Part shown: positions 1 through 12,613 of the stretch, one piece after another
Layout: each line of letters starts with the position of its first letter
Numbering within the stretch: the first letter of the stretch is position 1
Source of the DNA: Mercurialis annua
Taxonomy: Eukaryota > Streptophyta > Magnoliopsida > Malpighiales > Euphorbiaceae
Length of the DNA: 64,000 bases
Assembly (NCBI RefSeq): GCF_937616625.2
Contig: NC_065570.1
Coordinates: 69,343,665-69,407,664 of the forward strand
Direction: 5' to 3'
Position numbers and translations under genes: made by a program
Notes under the pieces: model-generated
Told to the model about the DNA's origin: nothing
The model's input: the letters and a program-made list of their open reading frames with translations, nothing else
The model's database searches: none

Positions 1-131
1 GTATAAAATTATTAATTAATATTTAAAATTATCTATAAATATATATATAGTCGCTGTAAATATAAGATATGTACTTTTGGTTAAAAAATGAAACTACAAT
101 GATAAATTTAAATTTTAGGATATTTCTATTT
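1..131. other. AT-rich flank, no gene seen
   Basis: AT-rich sequence at the window edge with no recognisable gene. Its last nine bases (123-131) are the left target-site duplication of the adjacent fold-back element. Confidence 0.5.
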
Positions 132-635
132 GGCCTAATCACTCAAAAACCCCTCACCTTTAAACTTTTTTTCAATTCTACCCCGACGTTGAAAATTTGT
201 CAATTTTACCCACTTTTAAATTTTCCGTTTTCGATTGTACCCCAATATTTTAATTTTTGTTAATTTTTTTACTTAAATGATGAAATCATTCAATTAATTA
301 ATTCTAAACATGAAATTAAATTCTTTTTTATTCAAAAAAGTACAAATAAGTCCTTTATTTTTAAAAACTAACTAAAAACCATAATCAAATTAACACTAAT
401 TTAAATTCTTAATTAATTTAACTAAATTTAAATAAATTTTAAAAATATACAATTAGTATATGCGAGACATGTAGAATGTTTTAAATAAATTTTCAAACGC
501 AAAAGACGTTAATTTAATTTTTCAGGGTGCAATTGAAACACAAAAATGCAAAATAGGGTAAAATTGACAAATTTGCAACGTCGGGGTATGATTGAAAAGG
601 GGCTAAAAGGTCGGGGTTTTTTAAGACATTAGGCC
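132..635. mobile_element. Fold-back MITE, Mutator-like (9-bp TSD)
   Basis: A 504-bp element with long inverted arms: it opens GGCCTAATCAC and closes with ACATTAGGCC. The arms pair over well more than 100 bases. It is flanked by an exact 9-bp direct repeat TTTCTATTT at 123-131 and 636-644. A 9-bp target duplication with long terminal inverted repeats is the mark of Mutator-like (MULE) non-autonomous elements. No transposase is encoded. The same arm text recurs at 20280, 30090 and 43880, and related arms at 16638 and 20414. Confidence 0.85.
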
Positions 636-644
636 TTTCTATTT

Positions 645-944
645 TTCCTGAAAGAAATAGTAGAACAATAGAAATAAATCATAAAAACAAAAAAGACGGA
701 TCGATATTGGCGCCCTCTTTTTTTCTTGATCCCTCTCTTCTTCTTCTTCTTTATTATTTTTTCTCTGCATTCCTATTTTTCTAATTAAAAGTTACTAAAT
801 AAGCAGAGAAAAGAAATTGGAAAAAGAAAGAATTCTTTTATCGTACTTTTTAATCCTTTTTTGGATTTGGATAATCGAACCCGCTCTTATCTATCGTTAA
901 ATCTGTTGTATCAGTTAGTTAAATCGCAAAATATAGTTAGCGCC
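645..944 (+). promoter_or_regulatory. Promoter and 5' leader region of the Rab7 gene
   Basis: About 300 bases between the fold-back element and the Rab ATG. It contains a pyrimidine-rich stretch with CTTCTT repeats around 712-775, typical of plant 5' leaders. No clear TATA box is assigned. The Mutator-like element at 132-635 therefore sits about 300 bases upstream of the start codon, within promoter range. Confidence 0.45.
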
Positions 945-3900
945 ATGTCAGGACGCAGGCGTACCTTGCTCAAGGTTATCGTTCTCGGCGACAGCGGGTC
1001 CGTATGATTTTCTAGGGTTTAGTTTCTCTTCTTTAACATTATCGTTTATGTTCCTTAATTGTATTGCTGTAATTTTCTCAAAAATATAAATAAATGTATT
1101 GCTGTTAGTTTGTTAAATTTGTGAGTGCGGATATGAAAGGAAATCTAATTTGTTTGTTTTAATGAATGTCAGGGTTGGCAAGACGTCTTTGATGAATCAG
1201 TATCCTTTTGCTTTTTCTGTGTTTTGTTTTGTGTGCATTTGCTTTATGTACGACGTCGTTTCGGTTTGTATGCCGTGTTTGTTCACTTTAATTTTGTGAT
1301 TCATGCTCATGAATGATTGATTAACGTGGAACTAAAGCTAATTGCAAGCTATTTTAGATGCATTTGAGGATTTTTAATTTTTACAGTTAGCTATAACAAT
1401 CTTTGTGCTGTAGTTTTTTTGGTTGCTCCCCCAACCAAAAAAAATTGTGGTTGTTTTTTTTTCCTTAATTGAATACGTAGATATGTTCACAAGAAGTTTA
1501 GCCAGCAATATAAAGCAACAATTGGTGCTGATTTTGTGACCAAAGAACTCCAAATTGATGACAGGCTTGTCACTCTTCAAGTATGTTTTATTGTTAATTT
1601 TTGTTGTGCATTTCAAATGGTTTCATATTAGTTAATTTTGTATAACCAAATGCTGAGATGGTTCTCTTTGTTTTAGATATGGGACACAGCTGGTCAAGAA
1701 AGATTTCAGAGTCTTGGAGTTGCATTTTATAGAGGAGCAGATTGCTGCGTTATTGTTTATGATGTTAATGTTATGAGATCATTTGATACTCTTGATAACT
1801 GGCATGAGGAATTTCTTAAACAGGTTCGTTTCTTGGTTTCTGTTACTGGTTGTTGTTGTCTTTCAGTTTACGGCTGGTTATTTATAAGTTGTCCACAATG
1901 ATTTACAATGACGATGTGTAATTAGCTGTCATTAAATGTTAGTTAGCTTTGTGCTACTTGATAGTTCTAATAATCTTAGCTTTTGGCCGGAGTTATAATA
2001 GTTCTTAGTTCTTACAACGGTAGCTGGTTACTTGTATCCTTAGTACCATTGGCTAGAAAGTTAATTATCATCTCGAGCTTCTAAGAGAACATATTACTGA
2101 TATCCTCTGCATAGCTGATTTTATTGGACAAATTATGAATTAGGAGAGTTAATTAGACCAGGCTTTCTGATTATATACTTCTTGACTGCTTCTATGTTTT
2201 TCTAATGACTTGTGCTGATTCCATTTTAGCTGAAATTGGCTACATACTGAACTAGTTTTTTTTTTGGTCATTTCTTGTTTTGTGCTTAAGTGGAAGGAAA
2301 AATAAAAAAGAACTTTGGTTTAATATCACTGTCTAAATCAATGTAAAACTGCATCATTGAACTGGTAATGTGACATGAACAACTCTTGTGATGCATTGAT
2401 ATATGCTTCAATCTTTTTTGTCCTAATCTTCTGGGTGTATACGAATGTGAACTTTCTTATCTGTTGGTACGTATTTCATCCAGCGGATGAGCTATGTATG
2501 ATTGGCCTACAATTGCTACTCTCTTAAATCACTCTTTCATAAATGCATTATGCATATAGGTGTGATAAGTGCATTACTGTTTATAAATTAGTTTGATGCT
2601 ATTACTTTAATGAAGTCTAATTCATACTTGCAAGAGGATTAAAATGCCTTAATTTATCAATGTTCATTCTGTTCATTCATTCCCTCTATTTTATATATAT
2701 TATTTCCTCTATTTGTTGCCAATAATTCTTGTTTTTCAAATTCAAACTTGTGCATTGAAGATGTTCTAATTGGTATGCTCCATGGCTGCATGCTGTGAAC
2801 GAAATATTTCTATTCATGTTGGCTTAAATTATCAGCCTTGAACTATATTATTCACTATGATTTAGAAAAGACTTGCGAGAATTCAATAGTCAACTATTAA
2901 TTCTGCTCTTTAAATGCTGATTTGCTGCTCCGGACTTTGTTTTCTTAGCTTTTCATGTCATCTATTGCTTTATTTTACATTTCTTGTTGTATAATAATCC
3001 GTTTCCCCTTGTTAATCCAGGCAAACCCCCCTGATCCTAAGACATTTCCATTTATATTGCTCGGAAACAAGATTGATATTGATGGAGGAAATAGTCGAGT
3101 GGTAAGGAAATACAGTTAGTGGTGGTTATTTTTTTTCATTTTTCTTTTTCCCCCCAAATATGGTCTAATAGATGGCTATAGGTTTCTGAGAAGAAAGCAA
3201 AAGAATGGTGTGCATCGAAAGGAAACATTCCGTACTTTGAGACATCAGCAAAAGAGGATTACAATGTTGACCCTGCATTCCTGTCTATTGCCAAGGCTGC
3301 TCTAGCGAATGAGCGTGAACAGGACATGTAAGTTTAAATTGTCAGATTATTCGTCCTTTAGATTCAATCGGTGTAGTTTAATGGAGTTTCATGATAATTA
3401 CATTCATGGGTTAGAATAGAAAAATTGCAATCAGGTTCCAGTTATGTCTTCCTTTATGTATATCTTGCATAAATTTAACAATATAGGTCTTACCACAGGC
3501 ATTTATGAAATAGACACTTTATTGGGAAAAATATAGGTGCTTATGAAGGGAATGGCATCAACAACTGAATAACATTAGAAGAAATTGACTTGTAGAATTT
3601 GTTCAGACTTAAGACACTAGCAAAAGTTATCTCATAGGGGACTTGTGGGAGCATTGCTCCATTAGGTCATATTGGATTAAGGCAGATAAAGTAAAAAAGC
3701 AAACACATCTCGTATATGTTTCAGGAAAATAGAAATAGAAGCCTCTCCTCTAAAAACTCTATAAAAATTATTTAGCTATTATCTCCTGGTCTCTTATTGT
3801 GTTTCATATTGAAAATCTCCATCTAAGTTGAAAACTTCATCCCTGTATTGGAAACATAATTAAAAATCTCTTCTTGTGTTTCATATTGAAAATCTCATTA

Positions 3901-5428
3901 TTTCAGTTTGCTCTTCTCGACTCAGGCACATCAGTCTTCAGTCCTCCTCTTCTTCTCTCTCTCTCTGGCACATCGCTTTCTTTAAAGTGCAGTAAAAGAA
4001 CCCAAAAAATAAAATAGAATGAATTTATAAAGGAGGCATTTCACACATCAGAAGGGAAAAGAGATTCCGCATTTTTCGACGTTATTATAGAATTTCTTTT
4101 CTAATTTTGAAGTCATGGTTTCTCATGATTATCTGCGGTTTTTATGCAATGTTATCTGTGTTTTTATCTCCAAATCATCTTCAAAAGGTTTTGTTTTATG
4201 AAATAATAATAGCTCCCGGATATTGGCTGTGAAAATTATTCAAAGTATTGAAATTTTTGTATGAAGATGCCATTTGCTACTGGTTCTTTTAAATTTAGTA
4301 TTTTTCTTAGTTAGCTTATGAAACTCAGTCTATTCCGTGACAAAGGTGTAGATAATGTTGTAGTTTGCATGAACCAGTAAATGGCTTTGACAGTAGTATG
4401 CATGCCCATCAATCAGGAAATTCTTGATGACTCCCATATCTCTAGTACATGAAGTTTATTCTAATAGATGATATGTGATTAAGAAGATTAACCCTTTTAT
4501 TTTTATTCTTTAGTATTTTAAAATTGATATCAATTGGAACCAGTTTCAAATTGCTTCATAGTGTGATCATTTTTTTCCCGCAATAAGCTTGTTATTCCAA
4601 CTTTTTACTGTCCCTTGGCCATTATTAGCAACAAATTGGGTTTCTTCGTCAATTTTTCCAAGACTAAGGCTATGTTTGGTTCATGGAATAAGTCCGTAAT
4701 AGAATATCTATTCCGCATAGAATAGCTATTATTTACTTTGTTTCATGGAATAGTAACTCCATGGAATTGCTATTCCATGATTTTATGGAATAAACATTCC
4801 TCTAAAAATGTAAAGAATAGCTTTTCCTTTCGTAATGGAATAGCTATTCTATTCCATGTTATTCGATTCCGTGAACCAAACATGACCTAAGATGAATGCT
4901 GGTTCCAAATAACAGTTGCTGTCCCTTTCCTTAAAGGATGTTCTCTCATTGCTTTTTCATTTTGCTTTCCTGAAATTCGTAAAATTTATTTTAGTTCCCT
5001 GCTTGATAGGCACTATTAAAGCACAAATAGCTAATATATATATTGTACACGATTTGTATTTTTCTATGGTAGCTGATATGAACCAACAGATTTAAACTTT
5101 CAAGTATATAATGCTTAATTCATTTTCCCTAGAATTAACAACAAAAATATGCTATTCTGTATAAAATGGTATTTTCTGTATGTTTCATTATTTACGGTAA
5201 GTATGATAAACTGCCATTGGTCCGACGCATTTCTTTGATTTCATGGCTTCATAATGAATTGATGTTTGTACTTTCTGGCACCAATGTATTCTAAACTGCA
5301 TATGATATCCCATCAAATTTGCTAGGGAGCTTAATGATCCTTATTTCTTCATTTGTAATTGCAGATACTTCCAAGGCATCCCTGAGGCTGTTGCAGAAAG
5401 TGAGCAAAGGGGCGGTTGTGCATGCTGA
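945..5428 (+). CDS. RABG3A: Rab7-class small GTPase (RABG3 type)
   Basis: Seven exons: 945-997, 1173-1199, 1481-1580, 1677-1823, 3021-3101, 3182-3327 and 5365-5428. All junctions are GT-AG with consistent phase, giving 205 residues, the normal size for Rab7. Visible motifs are the P-loop GDSGVGKT, switch-I text [13 protein letters not shown]3 [14 protein letters not shown]4 NKID, G5 ETSAK and the C-terminal GGCAC double-cysteine geranylgeranylation signal. Plant Rab7 proteins cycle GDP/GTP on the late endosome and tonoplast and drive fusion with the vacuole through HOPS. The ending [10 protein letters not shown]...GGCAC resembles Arabidopsis RABG3a more than the other RABG3 members; this subtype call is from memory. 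Exon 2 is only 27 bases. The last intron is about 2 kb and carries a Tourist-like MITE. The first ATG gives the expected [11 protein letters not shown] start. Confidence 0.93.
4668..4887. mobile_element. Tourist-like MITE in Rab7 intron 6
   Basis: A 220-bp element with inverted ends GGCTATGTTTGGTTCA and TGAACCAAACATGACC, flanked by 3-bp TAA duplications at 4665-4667 and 4888-4890. The TAA target and GG-starting terminal repeats fit PIF/Harbinger (Tourist) MITEs. The interior is built from repeated GGAATAG/CTATTCC words and can fold on itself. A second family member lies at 53378-53567. Confidence 0.8.
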
Positions 5429-7005
5429 ACTGGTAACACTTAGTTTTGCCAGACTCATGTCGGCACTCAAGATTCCCTAATTTATCATTTAATTTTGGGT
5501 TCTCATGATTCATTTTGTCCGTCAATTGTATTGTATTTTTGTATACCTAGCCCTCGAGACTAAGACGTTATTGAGTGTTAAATTGCGGTTTTGAAGAATT
5601 ATTTTATGGTAGAGTTGAACTGCGTCCATAGTGGTATTAAGTCATTGATTCACCACGAATTTCTGTTAGCTTGATTTAAGAATTGTTTGCTTCGGAGTAT
5701 GAAGTCTTGGAATAATCAGACTCGAACTTTGTATTGCTTGTAGATTTGTTGTTCTGAATCTGTTGTGGTTTGCATTTTTGAGCTCCCACATGACTGTAAA
5801 TGACAAAAGATTGATGTTATAAGATTTTAGTGTGTTCGAGTTCTCCGATGTCACAGTTTTATGGATGTCGTGATGTAATTCATTCATTTATTAATCTAGT
5901 CGGACAATGTTAGGAGCAGAAACTATTTGAAATGGACTTGATCTTAATCGAGTTCGAGTTTTGGCCATGCTTTATTTTATGCTTTACTTTAGAAGAAAGA
6001 AAGCACCATTAGTTTATTATATTCTTTTACTTTATTAAACATGACATTGACATTTCATTGATGGAAAAACAAGTTATCGATGGAGGGAACGAAACTAGTA
6101 CGATAAGCACAACGGGGTCAAAAATAACATAAAACATGATGATAATACATATAAGCAAAATAACGAATCATTTCAAGTTAAAAGGGGGGTAGAATTTGTA
6201 ATAGGAGTAATTGTGTCAATAGCGTCCCACTTTTCTAAACACGTTATTTCAATGTTTGAATTATACTTTAAAACTCTATTTTAAATAGTCTCACTCAAAT
6301 ATTTATATCTATTCTTCGGTCACTATTATTATATCTAAAAGTATGAACTGAGATACATTAAATAAATTATATTTTAAAGGTTTACAATCGTTTACTCTAT
6401 TTTTATGTGTATACATAAATTTTCATATAAGTTCAAAACAATAACAGTTATGTTTTGGGAAAATTTTGACGACATGATTTAAAACAAAACGCCTATATTA
6501 CGACACAAACCTCTTGATTGCAGTTTGTCTTACAAACCCTAAAAAGGAGAAATTAATTGCCAAAAATCTTGAAACAACAAGAGTCGACAATATACAAGTC
6601 CAAAAAATAACAAGAAAACTCGAATAAACCAATAATTACATCATGAATCGGGATTCATAAAAAAACAGTAAATGTGATCGTCCACAACCAAAACACATAT
6701 CTCAAAACGATAAAATTTTGAAAACATTTTAATTAAGTACTAAGAGTTGTATTTTGTCTTTCATTTAGTTTGCCATTAATTAGAGATGATTAAGCTCATA
6801 TCACATTATCAAAAAGTTTGATGAATGCAAGAAGCAAGGTAGAGATACAAAAGTGAGCACAACTCACCTTTCAATTTATTCACTCCTTGTTAGTAACATT
6901 ATATGCTTATGCACTCTTAAAGTGTTATATAGCTACTAAATCTTGTTCTGATCTACTATTTTCTTCAAGGTTGCAGATTCAGATAAATTTAAGAAGAAAT
7001 CAAAT
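5429..7005. other. Rab7 3' UTR and intergenic DNA
   Basis: The first few hundred bases (to about 5900) are less AT-rich and are probably the Rab7 3' UTR. The rest is AT-rich spacer with no gene, RNA or repeat that I recognise. Confidence 0.5.
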
Positions 7006-10000
7006 ATGGAGAAAATCAAAGAAATGACGAACACATTCCATGCAATCTCAACACAAGATTGGAAAACTGTGATAAAATTCTACGAAAAACATCAAGATTA
7101 CATGATGTTTCCATTAAATATGAATCGAGACACAGTTTTTCATTTAGCAATGTACAGCAACACCAAGCAACCGTTCCTCCATCTCCAACAAATTTTCAAA
7201 AACTACTCAGTTTTTGAAGAGAGCGACGATCTCTTCTTCAGCCGGAACGAAAGAGGAAACACGATTCTCCATGAGGCGGTGGCCGTCGGAAACCTAGACG
7301 TGATCGGAATTCTGGTTAGAGAATATCCTACTTTAATCGACAAGAAGAACGTGCTGGATGAAAATCCTTTATACACAGCAGCTGCGTTTGGTCAGACGGA
7401 GATTATAAAGTTTTTATCGGAGTTTTATGGCCGGAGAAATATAGTGAAGATCATGTCGAAATGCGAGAGGAGAAAAATAGACGGGAAATCGATAATTCAA
7501 GTTGCGATTGAAGGAGAACATTTTGAGACGGCTCTGCTGTTGATAAATTTGTTGATAGAGATGAATCAAAGAAACAGAATCCGGCGGTTGAAGGACAAAA
7601 AGGGAATGTCGGCGCTTGATTGTCTGGCTAGTTTGCCGTTTGCTTTCAGGAGTGGACACGCCATGGGCGTTTTCCAAAGCTTTCTCTACTCTTGTAAGTT
7701 CTCAACCTCATCATCCTAAAATCATTACAAAAACTATTACTATATTTTATTTTGATTATTTAATATCATTTTATCATTATTTTAATATTCCTTTAAATAT
7801 TACAAATAATTATATTGCTAAAAAAGAGTTAAGAACTCCACGTTGAAAAAAGTGTAAAAAAAGCAGGCTTTTAATGTAAAGATGGTTGTTTCACTATTGT
7901 TTTAACATATATATTGAAAAGTAAAGATTTTAAATTTGAATAACATGTAAGCTTTATTTTAACCTTAAAAATTATGAAATTATTGCATATTCAAATAATG
8001 ATTAATACTATAATTTATTTGACAATAAATTTTATGCTTATTAGTATCTTTTGATAACCAATTGTGATTATCTTTATAAAATAATCAGGGGTGACTATTA
8101 TTGAAGTTGTTTATTCCGGTAACACATATGATACAACCAATTTTTATTGTTAAAACATTTTCAATTTTTTATTATGATATTTAACATTATTAATTAAAGA
8201 TATTCTTTTACAGTAATGTTCATTGAATTTATACGGAATAATACTAGATTGTTTAGATATTCGGTAGAATTTTAATAATCTACCGAATAATCTAATGCTG
8301 ACTCTGATCGGACTTAGTAGTAAACTTAAACTTTTAAACCCGGTATGATGGAATTGAACGGATCGAGCTGGTACCCATTCCATTAAATAAGTTTTTTTTT
8401 ATCTTAGTAATGCGAATTTGATCATAGTTGTAGTAAGATTGAATTATAAATTACTTGTACAGGTCTTCCTGTTGAAGATGAGACTACAAATATAGTCCTT
8501 CGTAGAGGAGAATCTCCTATAAAAGCCAACGATATTCAGTTCTCTTCAACACGTCAAATGGACTTGGAGAATTGTATGATCTCCGCTACTCATAGGCAAC
8601 AATATAGTCCAGATGTTCAAGGTAATTGGGTTATTCAACCTTTAACAATTTAAATAGATGAGTTAGCTCAACTCGTAAAATCTATCCGCTTAAAAATGAC
8701 GTATTTTGGATCCGTCATAAGAACAGTAATAAAAGAAATTGAATCCTCTAGTAAGATTTATCCGCTTAAAATTGATGTATTTAGGATCCGTCATAAGAAT
8801 AGTAATAAAAGAAATTGAATCCTCTTAAATTGGAAGAAAAAAATAACTTCTCTCTATATTATCATAAATTTATTATTCTTTATTTAAATTTAATTATTAA
8901 TTTTTAGCACATTTGGCTCTCATAACAAAAAATTTCATTAGGCAGCACTTCATTAGTGATTGAGTGATTCAACTTTTTGCTATTTAGCGAGTTATGTTAG
9001 CTCAAATGTAAAAATGTCTCACTTAAAACTGATATATTTTGGATCCGTCGTAATAATAGTACTAAAAAAACTTAATCCTCTTAAGTAAGAAGAAAAAAAA
9101 ATATTTCTAGTTTATCCATAATCACTGTGTATTCTTCATTTACATTTGATTACTAAATTAATCTCATTTAGCTCTCATAAAAATTAAAATCTACTGTAAT
9201 TTGGCAGCGCTAGAAGGGATTAAACAATCTTTATGGAAGTTCATTCAAGGTACACCTTTCATCCTCTTACTCCATATGTAAACTCATTGCATCTTACTTC
9301 CTTCGGTCCATAATATTTGTCGCATTTAACTTTGACACAAAAATTAAGAAAGCAATTAATATGTTTTAATTTGTAAACACTTTTACTAAGTTAACCCTAC
9401 ATGAAAACTTGTTTACATTTATGATTACCATTTTTATTTGTTTATTGTATTTATTTATTGTATTTTTTCAATAAATTAATGGAGGACAAACATGGAAAAA
9501 TAATAATTAATGCTCTCTTGGTATTATAACATGACAAATATTATGGACCAAATTTTTTTCTCAAATGCGGCAAATATTATGAACCGGAGGGAGTAATTAA
9601 CTATTCATATTCAATTCCAAATCGGTAGAATATTAATTAATCATTTAATTTAGAATGTAATAATCATTTATTAATTAATTCGAAAAGTTTGTTTATTTAA
9701 ACTATAATTAAAATATTTTCTTCATTCAAGTAGTATTGTAAATTAAAACCAACAGAGAAGTATTGAAATAGTCATCATAAAAGTGTTGCAGTTTTTTGAG
9801 CATATTTGAAAAAATGCGTTGAACATATACAAATAGGGTGGCAAGTGGAAAAGATATGGAAAGCAAAAAGAAAGCACAAATATGGTTTGAAACTTGCGAG
9901 GTTGCTGATCCAAGAAACCATTTGGGGAGATGAATTTGGTGGAATTACAAACGACAACCAACACCTTTTCTCATCAGACGACGATGAATTTGATGAACCA

Positions 10001-11933
10001 AATCCAATCGACAACAAAGAGGAGGAGGACGAATTCGAAAGAAACCCCAATTTGATCAACACGCAAGATGAAGTTCAAGCAAATCCAAGTCAGAACACGG
10101 AGCATTCCTCCGACGAGAATCAAGGGAGTAATTTCAAAGCAATTCAAAGCCAGAATTTGTCGGAGGAGGATGACTTTGAACGAAGTAATACTATTTCCGG
10201 CGAGCAAGAGCCTGAAAGCCACACCACCTCATCAATTGATCCGATTCCTTTGTTTACTGCGACGAAGATGGGAATAATAGAGATAGTGCGTGAAGTAATA
10301 GAGGAGTATCCTCAGGCTGTTGAGCATCTGAACAGCAAGGGACAGAATATATTACATTTGGCTGTATTGTACCGCCGGAAACACATTTTTGATATGTTAC
10401 AAATGATGGAAATACCATGGATGAGGATGACTCAAGTGATTGATAATCTTGGTTATACGTTGTTGCACCATGTTGCCGACACTAAACACTACTCCGGCGG
10501 CACCAGGCCTGGTCCTGCACTTCAACTACAAGAAGAGCTACGATGGTTTGATGTATGTGAGCTTCTCTCCATCCCCTTTCCATAATTTTTTACCTTCATA
10601 TTTTATTCATCAATTTGATAAATCGAAACTTACAGAAAAATCATGAACAATGAACAAAGTATAAATCCTTTTAAGTTAGAATAAAATACAAATTCAGTCT
10701 AGGTAAGAAATCTCTAATATGCTCAATTACTTATAAGAATTTTTGTGCTTGCTTATAGACTTCAATCAGGTTCATACCTAAGTAATCACATAAATCTATA
10801 TAATCAGATTATTATAGACTGAACTTTAATCACATGATTTCCTTCCATGGTAGTTTCTTTTTCTTTTTCTATTAAAATGTAAACAAAATCTCGGATTGGT
10901 CATTTTTGGATGTGTTTTGGGGGCATAATAAATAGGGAACTAAATTATAGAAGTTACTCATTCGCTAATATTCACTAGTATAATCTATCTTACCTAAATA
11001 GATAGATGTGATTATGCGGAGACTTGAATTTGAGACCTTCATAAATTCACAAATTGAATTTTGAAAATACCAACTAGGTCATCTTGTGATTGTCGGATTG
11101 TTCATTTTAATGCTCAAAATGAAAACCTTACACTAACATATGAATTGAATTATACCCAGATAGTTAAAATTTAATGCTTTTATATGCTTAGATTCTTATA
11201 ACCAATTAATTGAAAACAAGTAAATTGTATGATAATTGTAGAATTTTCAGAATAGTATAGCTATTTTGACTTTGAGACTGTTCTAATGCAGAGAGTGGAA
11301 AGTGTAGTTCCATCTTACTACGCCATGCATCACGAGAACAGCAAAAATATGTATACTCCAGTTCAGCTTTTTGAAATGAATCACATAGTTCAACTTCAAC
11401 AAGCTCAGAAATGGGCAAAGGAGACCTCTCAATCATGCTCAACCGTCGCTGTTTTGGTTGCAACTGTCGTATTTGCTGCTGCATACACTGTACCAGGAGG
11501 TACAAACGACAAAGGGTATCCTCATTTTCTTGACTCTCCATATTTCTTGGCTTTCACTGTGATGGATGTTATTTCTTTGGCCTGTTCTTTGACTTCAGTT
11601 GTTGCTTTTCTCTCTATACTAACTTCTCCTTTCGAGTTTGATGATTTTCGCCGATCCATCCCTCGAAAACTCATATTCGGCTTCACTTTGCTCTTCTTCT
11701 CTGTGATTACCACTATGCTGGCATTTGGGTCTACCATACTGCTAGTGATCCGTAAGGAGAAACAGTTGACAGCAAGTCTTATTTCTGTTGCGGCGTTCTT
11801 TCCTGTTTCAGTGTTTGCGATTCTGCAATTCCGTTTGTATGGGACAATGATGAAAGATATTCTTTCGTTGTTAATGAACTGTCTTCCTTGCTGTCGAGTT
11901 CTTTCTCGGCCTCGCCGTCGGAAGCTCTACTAA
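7006..11933 (+). CDS. Ankyrin-repeat PGG-domain membrane protein, frame probably broken
   Basis: Proposed exons: 7006-7693, 8463-8621, 9208-9250, about 9758-10552 and 11292-11933. Exon 1 encodes ankyrin repeats (for example NERGNTILHEAVAVGNLDV). Exon 4 starts with a basic linker, then a long Asp/Glu/Ser-rich stretch, then more ankyrin repeats (GQNILHLAVLYRRKHIFDML). Exon 5 encodes the PGG domain: QSCSTVAVLVATVVFAAAYT followed by VPGG, and four hydrophobic segments ending in a Cys- and Arg-rich tail. The order matches plant ACD6/ITN1-like proteins, membrane proteins often linked to immunity or salt response. The phases do not close: exon 3 ends in phase 2, and the only open continuation (from 9758) hits TGA at 9807-9809, while the homologous frame resumes from about 9800. 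Either one base has been lost or gained there, or splicing is unusual. The gene may be a recent pseudogene; everything after the break stays open. Confidence 0.75.
8683..8828. repeat. Two-copy tandem repeat in ankyrin-gene intron 2
   Basis: Two adjacent copies with a period of about 76 bases, each containing CCGCTTAAAA, GGATCCGTCATAAGAA and AAAGAAATTGAATCCTCT. A third, more decayed copy lies about 250 bases downstream (roughly 9015-9090), in the same intron and orientation. Confidence 0.75.
9298..9593. mobile_element. Stowaway-like MITE in ankyrin-gene intron 3
   Basis: About 296 bp with inverted ends CTTCCTTCGGTCCATAATAT and ATATTATGAACCGGAGGGAG, flanked by TA at 9296-9297 and 9594-9595. 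TA target sites and CTCCCTCC-type ends are diagnostic of Stowaway (Tc1/mariner-derived) MITEs. The interior is AT-rich and non-coding. Confidence 0.8.
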
Positions 11934-12182
11934 AGTATGATGCATTTTCAGCAGAGTGCTCTGTTTTCTTGCTTTGTTGTCTAGGGTGAGGCTATATTAT
12001 ACGCAAACTTGTCCACTCGTCCATTTAAAAACTTTAAAACATTATATAAATTGTCTATTGTTATAATAATATTATTTCATCATTTTTTATCTTGTTGTTT
12101 TTCGTTTTAGCATTTTTATTTCCGTGCTACATATGTGAAAATTTCCATCAGATTTACTCTTAATGCATTATAATTAAAACAA
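11934..12182. other. Ankyrin-gene 3' region
   Basis: Presumed 3' UTR and AT-rich spacer. It ends in the left 9-bp target duplication of the next fold-back element (12174-12182). Confidence 0.45.
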
Positions 12183-12604
12183 GGCTTAATTACTTAAAAA
12201 CCACCCAGCTTGAATTTTTTTTTCGTTTATACCCTGACCTAGGAAAAAATTCATTTATACCCTGACCTAGGAAAAAATTCATTTATACCCTGACGTATGT
12301 GTTCATGTTTCACCTCTATCCCGAGGCACTTAATTAACCTCTTTTTATTTAGAAAAAAGTTTTAAATAATCCTTACTTTTGTACATTTTTAAAGATGAAG
12401 TATTTCTTTATTTTTTTTTTTAATAGAAAAAAGTATAAAATAATCCTTGTATTTAGTTGTTTTTAATAAATCATCTTTTTTTTTGAAATTTGGGATAGAG
12501 GTGAAACATAAACACATACGTCAGAGTATAAATGAATTTTTTTTCTAGTCAGGGTATAAAACGAAAAAAAAAATTAAGGTGGGTGGTTCTTAAGTAATTA
12601 AGCC
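12183..12604. mobile_element. Fold-back MITE, Mutator-like (9-bp TSD)
   Basis: A 422-bp element with ends GGCTTAATTACTTAA and TTAAGTAATTAAGCC and exact 9-bp flanking repeats TTAAAACAA at 12174-12182 and 12605-12613. The left arm contains a short tandem duplication (unit of about 32 bases with TATACCCTGACCTAGG, about 12229-12292) that the right arm lacks, so the duplication arose after the arms formed or in only one arm. Confidence 0.85.
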
Positions 12605-12613
12605 TTAAAACAA

